This document shows, piece after piece, positions 24,611 to 32,305 of a DNA stretch of 64,000 nucleotides. The position numbers and the translations under genes are program-made. Under the pieces are notes generated by a model that saw only the letters and a program-made list of their open reading frames with translations, had not been told where the DNA came from and did no database searches. Positions within the stretch are counted from its first letter, which is position 1, and each line of letters begins with the position of its first letter. The DNA is from Singulisphaera acidiphila DSM 18658 (GTDB lineage: Bacteria; Planctomycetota; Planctomycetia; Isosphaerales; Isosphaeraceae), in NCBI RefSeq assembly GCF_000242455.2, contig NC_019892.1:1240001-1304000 (forward strand). Direction: 5' to 3'.

Positions 24611-25490
24611 CTAGGCTGTGTTTGGCAAAAGGCGAAACAGGGCTTTCTCCATGATTGCGACCAACCACATGGCGACGTAGTTAACCGCCAATTTCTCGTA
24701 GCGGGTGCCTAACCGGCGGTACTCCTTGAACCAGCCCACCACCCGCTCGATGATATTCCGCCGCTTGTATGTGGCCTTGTCGAACTTCTCATCCCGAGGC
24801 TGGTCCTTGCGCGTCGGGATCACCGCCTCGACTCGTCGCCTCCGGCACCAGCGCCGGATCCGCCGATAGCTATACCCCTTGTCGCCTGCCAGCCGCCGCG
24901 GCCAGCGACGCTGGCCCCGACGGCGACGGAACAGGCGTCGGGCCATCGTCGGCTCGAAAGCCACGCTGTCGTGCCTCTGTCCGGCCGTGACGTGGATACC
25001 GACCACGCTCCCATGGCTATCACACACGAGGTGGATCTTGGTGCCGAACCCGCCTCGCGAACGCCCCAACGCATGGTCCGGCGGTTCCTCCATTTGCGTC
25101 TCTTGACGCCCTCCAAGCCTGCACAATTGGCTTGCCTTTTTTTTTCGCCCCGGCGGCCGCCCGACTGGCCCGGATCACGGAGCCGTCGATGCACCACAAG
25201 TCATGGTCGATCTGGCCTCGATCGTCCAGTTCATCCAAGAGCGAGGAGACGATCCGAATCCATGTACCGTCCCGACGCCAGCGGTTGAACCGGTAGTACA
25301 CAGTCTCCCAGGGTCCGTAGCGCTCGGGGAGATCTCTCCAAGGGGCGCCGGTATGAAGGATCCAAAGGATGCCGTTGAGGATGGGGCGGTGGTCGTTGAA
25401 CGGATGCCCCAGGTTGCCGTGATGGGTCCGGTGCGGCAAGTGCGGCTCAATCCGAGCCCATTGTTGATCAGTGAGTTCGTAGCGATGCAT
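24611..25490 (-). CDS. IS5-family transposase, two frames
   Basis: The first frame (25490-25020) gives MHRYELTDQQWARIEPHLPH, HTGAPWRDLPERYGPWETVY and WCIDGSVIRASRAA with the first catalytic Asp. The second frame (from about 25138 to 24611) gives HALGRSRGGFGTKIHLVCDS, AGDKGYSYRRIRRW with the second Asp and NIIERVVGWFKEYRRLGTRY with the Glu. They overlap at a run of nine A residues on the minus strand (25138-25146 region); the second frame is +1 relative to the first. This is the usual layout of IS5/IS427-group elements expressed by frameshifting, though a homopolymer indel could also explain it. The stop TAG at 24611-24613 uses the target-site TA. Confidence 0.85.
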
Positions 25491-25559
25491 AGGGGGACCT
25501 CCTGCTCGATCACCCTATTTCTACGTTCGACGCCTCCAGACGGTTTGTCAAACAGAGCC
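24614..25559 (-). mobile_element. IS5-family (IS427-like) insertion sequence, 946 bp
   Basis: Terminal inverted repeats: left end GGCTGTGTTTGGCAAA (24614-24629), right end read inward GGCTCTGTTTGACAAA; 14 of 16 match. The target dinucleotide TA is duplicated at 24612-24613 and 25560-25561. Removing the element and one TA restores the reading frame of the IS630 transposase C-terminus, which proves the insertion point. Confidence 0.88.
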
Positions 25560-26114
25560 TAATGGCTAGGTGGAATTGCTCATGCAACTCCTCCAGGTCA
25601 CGACACACGAGGTTTCGCATTTCTACGCGCCTCATAGTGATGCCAGCCGCCCTCGTCCCACGGGTGCAGGTCGGGCGCATAACCCGGGAGGGACTCGAGC
25701 CGAATCTTCCCGTGGGTGGCCGACACGAACTCCATGACCTCCGATCGGCGATGGATGGGGGAGCCGTCCCAGATCATCAGAGGTCGGTCCCCAGCGATAC
25801 GCCGGAGATGAAGGAGGAATTCGATGCTGTGCAACCCGTTCAGCGACTCCTGCCTCACCAGAGTGTAGACCTTCCCCATAGGCGTCAGCCCGCCCATGAC
25901 GGACAGATGGTCGCGTGTGACTTTCTCCCGGAGGACTGGCGTCAGCCCTTCAGGAGAGTAGGTCCGGACCAAGCCTGGCAGCAAGTAGAATCCCGATTCA
26001 GCCCAGGTCTGCCTTCTCTCCCTGCGGAAGTGGCCATTATGCAGACTGAAAAATGAAACAGGGATCGCCTTGTCACTTCACTGATTCCGCGATGGTCGAC
26101 ACTCGAGTAGCCGA

Positions 26115-27245
26115 TTAGACTGCATGATAGGTCGTGTAGTAGCTGGAAAAATCGTTGTCGAAGACGAAGTTGGTGAATGATACGGTCACCGAAATGTCGA
26201 TGCCTTCGACGAAGTGCATGCAGCCGACGGGAAGAAAGAGGATCTCTCCTGGTTCTAGTATGCATTCGTGGATTTGCGGCTCGTCGAATGCCGCGGCCGG
26301 CGTCGGGGACATCAGGCGGCCATCGCGCTTTGAGTAGCAGTGAAAGTGGTTGCTCATCAACGAGATATCCCAGGAGGGCGCAAGTTTGACCCGCTTCCGG
26401 CCGATCACCTGAGCCATGAAGTTGTTGGTGAGGTCGTGATGGAACGGGGTGAGTGTGCCGGCCGGCCCCATCCAGAAGAAGCCGCTGAGTCGCTCTTGAC
26501 TCTGGTTGCTTTGGACGCTGAGGTATTCAGAAATTTGCACAATATCATCCCACAGCTCAGGCAGGGCGTTCTTGTTACTGGAATTGTTGTTGGCCGTCAG
26601 ATAAAAGTCATTGGTGTTTTCCGCGTTGCGAACCATCTGGACGAAGTCGGCCATTTTCAGTTTGCGGGTGTATTTTTCGCGTTCAATCTCATAATTTTCG
26701 CCCGCGGAACGGCCGAACTGGATCTCGATTTCGCGGTCGCCGAAGCACTGGGAGAAGTAGTCGAGATTCCACTTCCGCATCGCCGGCCAGTCGTTCATCA
26801 TGCCGGTGATGATTACGGGGCGGTTGGTGCTGTAATACTGGTCGAGAAATTCCCCACGTGAGAGCTTGTGCCGTCGCTCAATGGTCCCCGAGGCCCGGTG
26901 GAGGCGATTGAGTTTCCGGTAGTTGCTCAACTGCCAGTCACGCTTCTTGAGGCGATGGCGTAATAGGTTGGCCCCCTTCAAATAGGGGCTTTGCGTGGCC
27001 AGATCGACCTCGCGGTTCGCTTCCTCGAGAGTGATCCCTTCATCGACCATTGAAGCGATGATGCTTTCTCGCGACAGGTCAAGCAACAGGTTTTCCGCGA
27101 TCCAGCGGCGCCATTCGTCGTCGACCAAGCCTGACGCCGGATCGATGAGGCCGTTCTGGTTCATGGCCGGGCCAGACGGCGCGGACGCCAGATTGAACGG
27201 GCTGGGGCTAGATTTCGGCTGCGGTGCTTGTTTCGGTTGTTGCAT
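26115..27245 (-). CDS. Cupin-like/JmjC-type Fe(II)/2-oxoglutarate hydroxylase
   Basis: 376 aa. Residues about 45-115 form a helical N-terminal domain (DEWRRWIAENLLLDLSRESI, EEANREVDLATQSPYLKGAN). Residues 125-370 form a cupin_8/FIH-type double-stranded beta-helix. Metal ligands are visible: H269-x-D271 in TPFHHDLTNNFMAQVIG and the distal H344 in PVGCMHFVEGIDISV; NRPVIITGMMNDWPA is the family entry motif. Such enzymes hydroxylate Asn/Asp/His side chains of proteins or act on small molecules. It lies 90 bp downstream of the DUF6065 gene on the same strand, so the two are probably one operon; the substrate is unknown. The GC of this locus is lower than its surroundings, which suggests acquisition. 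Confidence 0.85.
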   Translation of the reverse strand: MQQPKQAPQPKSSPSPFNLASAPSGPAMNQNGLIDPASGLVDDEWRRWIAENLLLDLSRESIIASMVDEGITLEEANREVDLATQSPYLKGANLLRHRLKKRDWQLSNYRKLNRLHRASGTIERRHKLSRGEFLDQYYSTNRPVIITGMMNDWPAMRKWNLDYFSQCFGDREIEIQFGRSAGENYEIEREKYTRKLKMADFVQMVRNAENTNDFYLTANNNSSNKNALPELWDDIVQISEYLSVQSNQSQERLSGFFWMGPAGTLTPFHHDLTNNFMAQVIGRKRVKLAPSWDISLMSNHFHCYSKRDGRLMSPTPAAAFDEPQIHECILEPGEILFLPVGCMHFVEGIDISVTVSFTNFVFDNDFSSYYTTYHAV

Positions 27246-27335
27246 TGCTTGAATGGGGGCTAGAGGTAAGAGATTGACTCCTGATCCGTTTTCGCCTACT
27301 TGGAGAGACTACTGAGCCATCGTTCGACTGGCCCA

Positions 27336-28151
27336 CTACTGAGGTGGCTTGGTCGTCGGGCTGAAATGAACTCGTGGGGGCCTCACTTTGGTCATATGAT
27401 CGGGGGGCGCTTCCCGCCCTATCGCATCTCGGCCTTGAAAGTAATCCTTCTGCCAGTCCCCCGCCTTGATCTCACCCCTGGCTTTCTTCTGGTGGAATTC
27501 CCGTCGGCCCTCGTCCCATTCCCGGTAAGAGCGGTTCATCTCGGGGTCTTCCTCCAGTTTTTGGTAGGTGACTGTGGCCGTTTCCAAATCCGCGCAAGTG
27601 TTGCTAGCCAGAGGAATTGCCTGGAACAAGGGCTCCCCCAGCTCGAATCGAACTGGCATGTGTGGAATCATAAGTTTGTAATTCATGGTAAATGACATGG
27701 ACATCCAATCACTCTCGATCATGGCGGTGAGGGGATGGGCATTGGTCTTGAAATGGTTCGCAGGGCCGCAGACCAGGAGTCTTGAACCTTGGGGTTTGGT
27801 GCGGAAGAGAAACGGTGTATTCCAGGTGATGATGCCTTCTCCGAACTGGTTGTTGATCCAGTTCTTCCACATCTCGGGTTCGCTGTCGAATAAGAATTCG
27901 ATGCTCCGCGTCGCGTCTTGCCCGCGCCAAACTGCCGTGAACCCGACAGGATTCATAATCCACCAGCCCGTCTGGTTGACGATCGTCAGGGGGAGGCAGC
28001 GATAGGCGTAGCGACTGGGAGTGGCGTCCATCCAGTCCCGCTGCCAGTCCGCCCATCTCCAGTCCCACCCCGTCCCATCCGTACGGTTCTGCTTAAGCAT
28101 GGCATCGTCCACGAGCTGATAGATCCCCACTTCGAGCCGTAGTTGATTCAT
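27336..28151 (-). CDS. DUF6065-family protein
   Basis: 271 aa from MNQLRLEVGIYQLVDDAML. Family features as I recall them: RDWMDATPSRYAYRCLPLTI, GWWIMNPVGFTAVWRG, EGIITWNTPFLFRT, LLVCGPANHFKTNAHPLTAM and SDWMSMSFTMNYKLM. No signal peptide. The C-terminal 60 residues are charged (YREWDEGRREFHQKKARGEI). The biochemical role is unknown. DUF6065 genes are often found near oxygenases or small biosynthetic loci, and here a 2-oxoglutarate hydroxylase follows directly. The start at 28151 was preferred over the longer frame (28286), whose extra 45 residues look non-conserved. Confidence 0.8.
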   Translation of the reverse strand: MNQLRLEVGIYQLVDDAMLKQNRTDGTGWDWRWADWQRDWMDATPSRYAYRCLPLTIVNQTGWWIMNPVGFTAVWRGQDATRSIEFLFDSEPEMWKNWINNQFGEGIITWNTPFLFRTKPQGSRLLVCGPANHFKTNAHPLTAMIESDWMSMSFTMNYKLMIPHMPVRFELGEPLFQAIPLASNTCADLETATVTYQKLEEDPEMNRSYREWDEGRREFHQKKARGEIKAGDWQKDYFQGRDAIGREAPPDHMTKVRPPRVHFSPTTKPPQ

Positions 28152-28612
28152 AAAAGGCTCCCCTGGGAACTCAAAATAAGCTATTGGAACGCGCTGCCCA
28201 GCTTGACCCGACCAGTGAAGGTGGGCAATCGCGTTCCCTGAGTAAAGCGGCATTGAGGCATGCGAAAATGCACGAGGAGAAGCCACTTCTCATCGTTCGT
28301 TCACTGCCATGACGTCGACTGTTGCGACCGTTGGTGAAACGCGATTGTTTCAGTCGGTCGGTCGATCTTGTCAGGACAAATTGGACCTGCACGCGATCAG
28401 AGAGATTCATGAAGGCCGTCCTCGTCCAGGTTAAAGCCTTGGACGTGAGTGGTAGCCGCGCACTCTAGCTCGTTGCTCTCCCTGCCTTATTCTCGCGGCA
28501 AAGTCGCATTTGAGTCGTTCGATTTGGCGAGTGCCAGCCGGCCTGAGGCCGGCCAACGCTCGCTGTAAACGGCTGAAATCGCACCCTGTTGGGTTTTGTG
28601 AGCCTTATCGCG
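28152..28612. other. Gene-poor stretch between the DUF6065 and DUF4214 genes
   Basis: 461 bp without a convincing gene. It contains a hairpin around 28540-28560 (GCCGGCC with GGCCGGC, loop TGA) just beyond the DUF4214 stop on the minus strand, which may end that transcript. Confidence 0.4.
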
Positions 28613-29656
28613 TTATGGCGTTGGCGTTGGCGTTGGCGTTGGCGTTGGCGTTGGCGTTGGCGTTGGCGTTGGCGTTGGCGTTGGCGTTGGCGTTGGCGTT
28701 GGCGTTGGCGTTGGCGTTGGCGTTGGCGTTGGCGTTGGCGTTGGCGTTGGCGTTGGCGTTGGCGTTGGCGTTGGCGTTGGCGTTGGCGTTGGCGTTGGCG
28801 TTGGCGTTGGCGTTGGCGTTGGCGTTGGCGTTGGCGTTGGCGTTGGCGTTGGCGTTGGCGTTGGCGTTGGCGTTGGCGTTGGCGTTGGCGTTGGTGTCGG
28901 CGTTGGCGTTGGCGTTGGCGTTGGCGTTGGCGTTGGCGTTGGCGTTGGCGTTGGCGTTGGAGTTGGAGTGGGCGTTGGCGTCGGAGTTGGAGTAGGCGTC
29001 GGTGTTGGCGTTGGAGTTGGAGTCGGTGTCGGCGTTGGCGTTGGCGTTGGCGTTGGAGTTGGCGTTGGAGTCGGTGTCGGCGTCGGTGTCGGTGTCGGTG
29101 TTGGTGTTGGCGTTGGTGACTGTTGATGTTCCGCCGAGAGCAAGAACGCTCGCCGGACTTGAGCACGGCTTGCGCCGGACTGGATTCGATGGATCCAGTA
29201 TGCTTCACCAGCGGCATCGGGTTGGCGTTTCAGGATGGTGAGATACAACGAGTCGACGAACGCTTGGGCGCTGTTGTTCCTCCCCCCACCGCCGGGCGGC
29301 TTTGAGATTTCCTTCGCTTCGGGAGAGTTTGCGATCAGACGTCGGACGCTCTGTTCACTGACGCCAGAATCCAGACGCCCCACCCAGTAATCCAACTCGT
29401 TCGGTTGAGGGTCGCGGGAGAGGATCGAATTGTACAAGCCGGTCACAAAGGACGCGGGATCGGTCGGTTCCGTAGCCTTTGCCGATACATTTCTACCACC
29501 GATGGCGGTAGGAATGAGCGTGGTATTTTCTGAGCCCGCTCCCGAGAGCATCTGTCGGTCCTCAAGTGCGTTGATGACCGGTACGCAGCGTCGTCGGTTG
29601 CGACGCCATTCTCGAGAGAGCATCCGCCGTAGGGCTTTTTCCAGCTTGTGGAACAT
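28613..29656 (-). CDS. Secreted DUF4214 protein with long Pro-Thr tail
   Basis: 347 aa. The N-terminus [20 protein letters not shown], then [17 protein letters not shown], has the basic region plus LEDR(x)LS motif of planctomycete exported proteins. Two DUF4214 repeats follow ([20 protein letters not shown] and [20 protein letters not shown]). From about residue 177 to the end the protein is an uninterrupted Pro-Thr alternation of about 85 units. The stop follows the last PT unit directly with no globular domain after it, so a C-terminal domain may have been lost or the tail may itself be a wall- or matrix-spanning stalk. DUF4214 is seen in surface and matrix proteins. Confidence 0.82.
   Translation of the reverse strand: MFHKLEKALRRMLSREWRRNRRRCVPVINALEDRQMLSGAGSENTTLIPTAIGGRNVSAKATEPTDPASFVTGLYNSILSRDPQPNELDYWVGRLDSGVSEQSVRRLIANSPEAKEISKPPGGGGRNNSAQAFVDSLYLTILKRQPDAAGEAYWIHRIQSGASRAQVRRAFLLSAEHQQSPTPTPTPTPTPTPTPTPTPTPTPTPTPTPTPTPTPTPTPTPTPTPTPTPTPTPTPTPTPTPTPTPTPTPTPTPTPTPTPTPTPTPTPTPTPTPTPTPTPTPTPTPTPTPTPTPTPTPTPTPTPTPTPTPTPTPTPTPTPTPTPTPTPTPTPTPTPTPTPTPTPTPTP
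28616..29126 (-). repeat. Hexanucleotide array encoding (Pro-Thr)n
   Basis: About 85 tandem copies of CCAACG (minus strand). Roughly 46 copies at the 3' end of the gene (28616-28890) are perfect. Toward the 5' side copies vary only at third codon positions (ACT, ACA, ACC; CCC, CCG, CCT), so every unit still encodes Pro-Thr. Confidence 0.95.
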
Positions 29657-29769
29657 GCGTGAGCCTCCTGTTGCAGGCCGGTCGATCCCTCGGGGGGGAA
29701 AGGGCGACTCCTTGAACTAGGTAGTATGGCTTGCCAAAAAAATGGCCACTTCGCACACATGCAGTTCGT

Positions 29770-30008
29770 GTGCCGCGTTGGCGGGTTTTTAAAAATAATT
29801 AATGCGAAAACAAAATTGTTTCTACAATATAATCAGGATCGTATGAGGCGTTCTATTGATGATGGATTATTGTGAATATTTTTGTCTGATGTTGATTTAT
29901 GAAATGATAGCAAAATATGTGTTGTAAGTTTAATTATTGATGTTTTATTTATGTGTAAATTTTAATTTAATGAATTTTTGATATTTTTGATTTTTGAATA
30001 AAATTATG
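29770..30008. other. AT-rich island
   Basis: About 240 bp that are strongly AT-rich, with runs such as TTTTTAAAAATAATTAATG and TTTAATTTAATGAATTTTTG, in an otherwise GC-rich region. It has no ORF. It lies between the leftward DUF4214 gene and the rightward secreted-protein remnant, so it may contain promoters for both. Confidence 0.7.
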
Positions 30009-30010
30009 AG

Positions 30011-30363
30011 ATGCGTAGCCTCCTCTGCAGCTTTCTGGCGGTCGGTGTCCTGGCCCTGATTGCGTGTGGCATGGTCTGCCTCGCTGAAGCTGGCGTATTT
30101 AAGAACCCCATTCCCATCCCCACCACCGCCAGTGTCACCGTTCGCAACGAGAGCTCGGGGCCGATTTGCGTTGTGATTGATTCAGGTATTGATGGGATTT
30201 TATTATTTTATTTAAATGAACGAAAATTAGTGAATTCGATTTTGGTGGTCTCCCTGCCCTCCACTTCCTGGATGGGAACAGCCGTGCTGTACGCTTCTCG
30301 AAGACGCTCGACGTGCTGGGGACGGGCGGGGCAAAGATTGCCTGGAACGGTACCAGCGCCTGA
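30011..30363 (+). pseudogene. Frameshifted small secreted protein
   Basis: The start MRSLLCSFLAVGVLALIACG is a good signal peptide. The mature part opens with ASVTVRNESSGPICVVIDSG in frame 1. From about 30230 the sensible sequence continues in another frame: EFDFGGLPALHFLDGNSRAV, then RFSKTLDVLGTGGAKIAWNG and TSA with a stop at 30361-30363. The join falls in an AT-rich patch (30182-30235) that resembles the AT-rich island upstream, so an insertion or indel probably broke the gene. The 140-aa open frame extending to 30433 is therefore only partly real. Family unknown. Confidence 0.5.
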
Positions 30364-30391
30364 TCGACGCCGGGGTCTAATTGAACAATCC

Positions 30392-30431
30392 ATCGCCTGC
30401 GAGATTCATGCTCGCAGGCGATTTTGCTTTT
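30392..30431 (+). terminator. Intrinsic terminator
   Basis: 12-bp stem ATCGCCTGCGAG with CTCGCAGGCGAT, 7-nt loop, followed by TTTGCTTTT. It lies 29 bp after the repaired stop of the secreted-protein remnant. Confidence 0.75.
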
Positions 30432-30433
30432 GA

Positions 30434-30671
30434 CCTTGTTCTCGACCGAGATTCAAACCCGGGATCTCCTGGGTTTCAAATGTGCCCCAGAGGCACATTT
30501 ACTCGACCAGAGTTCAACGGCGCGGTCGACTTGTTTCCGACCAAGGGATTACGTTGATTGACACCCAGAAAAGGGGGAGTTCCACGACGCGGTTCTCAAT
30601 GTTGGTTTTGACGACATTTACTGACCGCCGCATAAAGAAGATCACGTTTTCCGGTTGGCAGAATCGGGGGC
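30434..30671. other. No gene seen
   Basis: 238 bp. It holds a 9-bp hairpin (AAATGTGCC with GGCACATTT around 30478-30500) but no coding signal. Confidence 0.4.
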
Positions 30672-30905
30672 GTGGACGGCCGGAGCAATAGCACTGGCAA
30701 CGCGCGGGAGTGGCGGAGGCTTCGTGCGTTGGAGTTGAGGACGCGAGGCTGGTATCAACGCGACATCGCCGAGGCTCTCGGGGGCCGCGTGCAGACCATC
30801 TCCCGCTGGCTCGCACGCGCGAGGGTTAAGGAGGTCCCGAGGTCCTCTTCGCCTACCCGTCACTGGGCCGCCCGCCCTGACTCTTGCCCGAGCAAAGATG
30901 CCTGA
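30672..30905 (+). pseudogene. IS630-type transposase N-terminal fragment
   Basis: 77 codons: SNSTGNAREWRRLRALELRT, then RGWYQRDIAEALGGRVQTIS and RWLARAR match the helix-turn-helix start of IS630-family transposases. After LARAR the frame degenerates: a GGPEVL segment in another frame corresponds to the expected continuation, and stops follow. No catalytic domain is present. It reads away from the IS630 C-terminal relic at 24538-26036. Confidence 0.65.
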
Positions 30906-31020
30906 TCCCGGGGCAGAGCTTGAACTTGCTTGTGCGTCGATAATTAACAGGTATGGATGCCTTGGCTTTTGGCGGTCGTCTCTCCGTGGACGTTGAATAT
31001 AAGTATACGATTTTTTGATG

Positions 31021-31809
31021 TTATGAGATTCCGCAGTGATCGAAAACTTCTTCGTCTTCCTCGACGCGTTGACGCTGGGCCTGTGTAGTCTCGTGCCACC
31101 AGGTCGCGGCGTCCTGACCGGTCTTCCAGTGTTTGCCTTCGCCGAATCGATTGGTGAACCAGAGGAACCAGCGTGGGGGTTCCAACCCGAGCTTGGGGTT
31201 GTACGGGATTCGACTTGTGAGGTCGGACAAAGTTTTCAAGCATCCGAAGACTGCGAAGAACGCCTCGGGGCGCGAACTGAAGGCCGCGATGACCATGCCT
31301 CCGACGATCGCGAGGTGGATCAATACGACACGGCCGAGGGCTTGATCGGCGCACTTCTTCAGGTCGGCAAATGACCAATGGCTCAGTTGGAGGAGGTCCA
31401 GAACGAAACTCACAAGCTGTGCGGCCACCATCCATCGTAAGCCCTGAAAGACCTGGGTCGTGTCGGAGTTGGTCTTGACCACGACGGCGAACAACGCGAA
31501 GAGGAAGAGGCCGTGAACCAGGGTGAAGGTGAGGCTTGTCGCGAGGAACTCACCGAGATAGGAGACCTGGAATCTGCCCTGGCTCGGGCGGCCTTTGGCG
31601 TTGGCATTGCTCTCGAACCGGTAGTGACCGCGCTTTTTCGTCAGCCGGCGGTGGATCGCGATCCGCACCGCGATGAGAATCGCGGCGACCAAATTCTCGC
31701 ACCAGTAGAGGGTCAGTGCCGTGGCTGGGGTCCAACCGCGAAAGATGACTCCGCCGGCTGGGATGGCGTTCAGGACGACTGTGAGGGCCATCTGGAGAAG
31801 CGTGATCAT
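31021..31809 (-). CDS. DUF6498-type integral membrane protein
   Basis: 262 aa from MITLLQMALTVVLNAIPAGG. About five or six membrane helices. ALTLYWCENLVAAILIAVRI near the N-terminus is the Y-W-x-E-N signature I associate with DUF6498. Further helices include SLTFTLVHGLFLFALFAVVV, WMVAAQLVSFVLDLLQLSHW and RVVLIHLAIVGGMVIAAFSS. The C-terminus is charged. Function of the family is unknown. The ATG at 31809 was chosen over 31881 because homology starts there. Confidence 0.7.
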   Translation of the reverse strand: MITLLQMALTVVLNAIPAGGVIFRGWTPATALTLYWCENLVAAILIAVRIAIHRRLTKKRGHYRFESNANAKGRPSQGRFQVSYLGEFLATSLTFTLVHGLFLFALFAVVVKTNSDTTQVFQGLRWMVAAQLVSFVLDLLQLSHWSFADLKKCADQALGRVVLIHLAIVGGMVIAAFSSRPEAFFAVFGCLKTLSDLTSRIPYNPKLGLEPPRWFLWFTNRFGEGKHWKTGQDAATWWHETTQAQRQRVEEDEEVFDHCGIS

Positions 31810-32179
31810 GGGCTGCAAACGCTCCGGCGTCCTCGGTCGAGATGTAGGAAAAGGCGATCTCAATGGGAGCGCAGCGACCACTCCATCGTGGCACTGCCTA
31901 CCCGCCGGCCAGGAACGGATGCCAGGCTAACCGGGTTTGCCTTTTGCCCGTTCTATCGGGTCTTCATGAACCCACCGAGAGGGACGGTTTTGTGGACCAT
32001 TCGTGACTTGCTCGGTCCGCATTTGGCAGACGCGAGGAGGGGGCGGCCGTTCTTTGGATCAGAAGCGAAATGTGTGTGGTGCATAGGATGCGTTTGCGCG
32101 TCGTGGCCCCGAAAGGGCGACCGTCGGAATCAGTCCTTTTGAGACTGAACGGTTGCCCCGCCGGGGTTGCAAATGCTGA
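31810..32179. other. No gene seen upstream of the ISL3-type element
   Basis: 370 bp between the leftward DUF6498 gene and the target duplication of the IS. Short frames here show no conserved features. Confidence 0.4.
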
Positions 32180-32252
32180 AAAAAATGGACACTCCTCGCT
32201 AATCCCGACAGTTTATGAGGCGATTCAACTTGCCTTGACAGCGAGAGTTACA

Positions 32253-32304
32253 GCCTGCGTGCTGAAGGATGGAGACAAACCCAATCCTTCTGGAGCACGC
32301 AGGC
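32253..32304 (+). promoter_or_regulatory. Hairpin that buries the transposase ribosome binding site
   Basis: Left arm 32253-32270 pairs with 32284-32290 and 32294-32304 (18 pairs, 3-nt bulge, 13-nt loop). The GGAG at 32292-32295 that serves the ATG at 32306 lies at the bulge and right arm. Transcripts that read in from outside would fold and hide it. Confidence 0.6.
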
Positions 32305-32305
32305 C

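Larger units (their letters stand above)
24538..26036 (-). pseudogene. IS630-family transposase relic, interrupted by an IS5-type element
   Basis: From about 26036 leftward one reads AESGFYLLPGLVRTYSPEGL and RPLMIWDGSPIHRRSEVMEF, then GKIRLESLPGYAPDLHPWDE, the C-terminal DDE half of an IS630 transposase. A frameshift near 25640 is followed in another frame by RRVEMRNLVCRDLEELHEQF and HLAI. The coding sequence is broken at 25560 by the IS5-type element. It resumes beyond 24613 as SRLRQKRHLAQAFFVQADLP and IEKT, then a stop at 24538. The N-terminal helix-turn-helix half is missing, so this copy is dead. Confidence 0.8.

Noticed and set aside
28510..29119. Plus-strand frames of Ala-Leu and Arg-Trp repeats
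   Set aside because: They are shadows of the hexanucleotide array; the minus-strand Pro-Thr frame has a real N-terminal domain and only synonymous variation.
28616..29126. Tandem array considered as a CRISPR
   Set aside because: Units are 6 bp and contiguous with no spacers.
30440..30480. TTTGAATC-like sequence on the minus strand that looks like a tRNA T-arm
   Set aside because: The flanking bases do not form a T-stem, and no acceptor, D or anticodon arm can be built around it.
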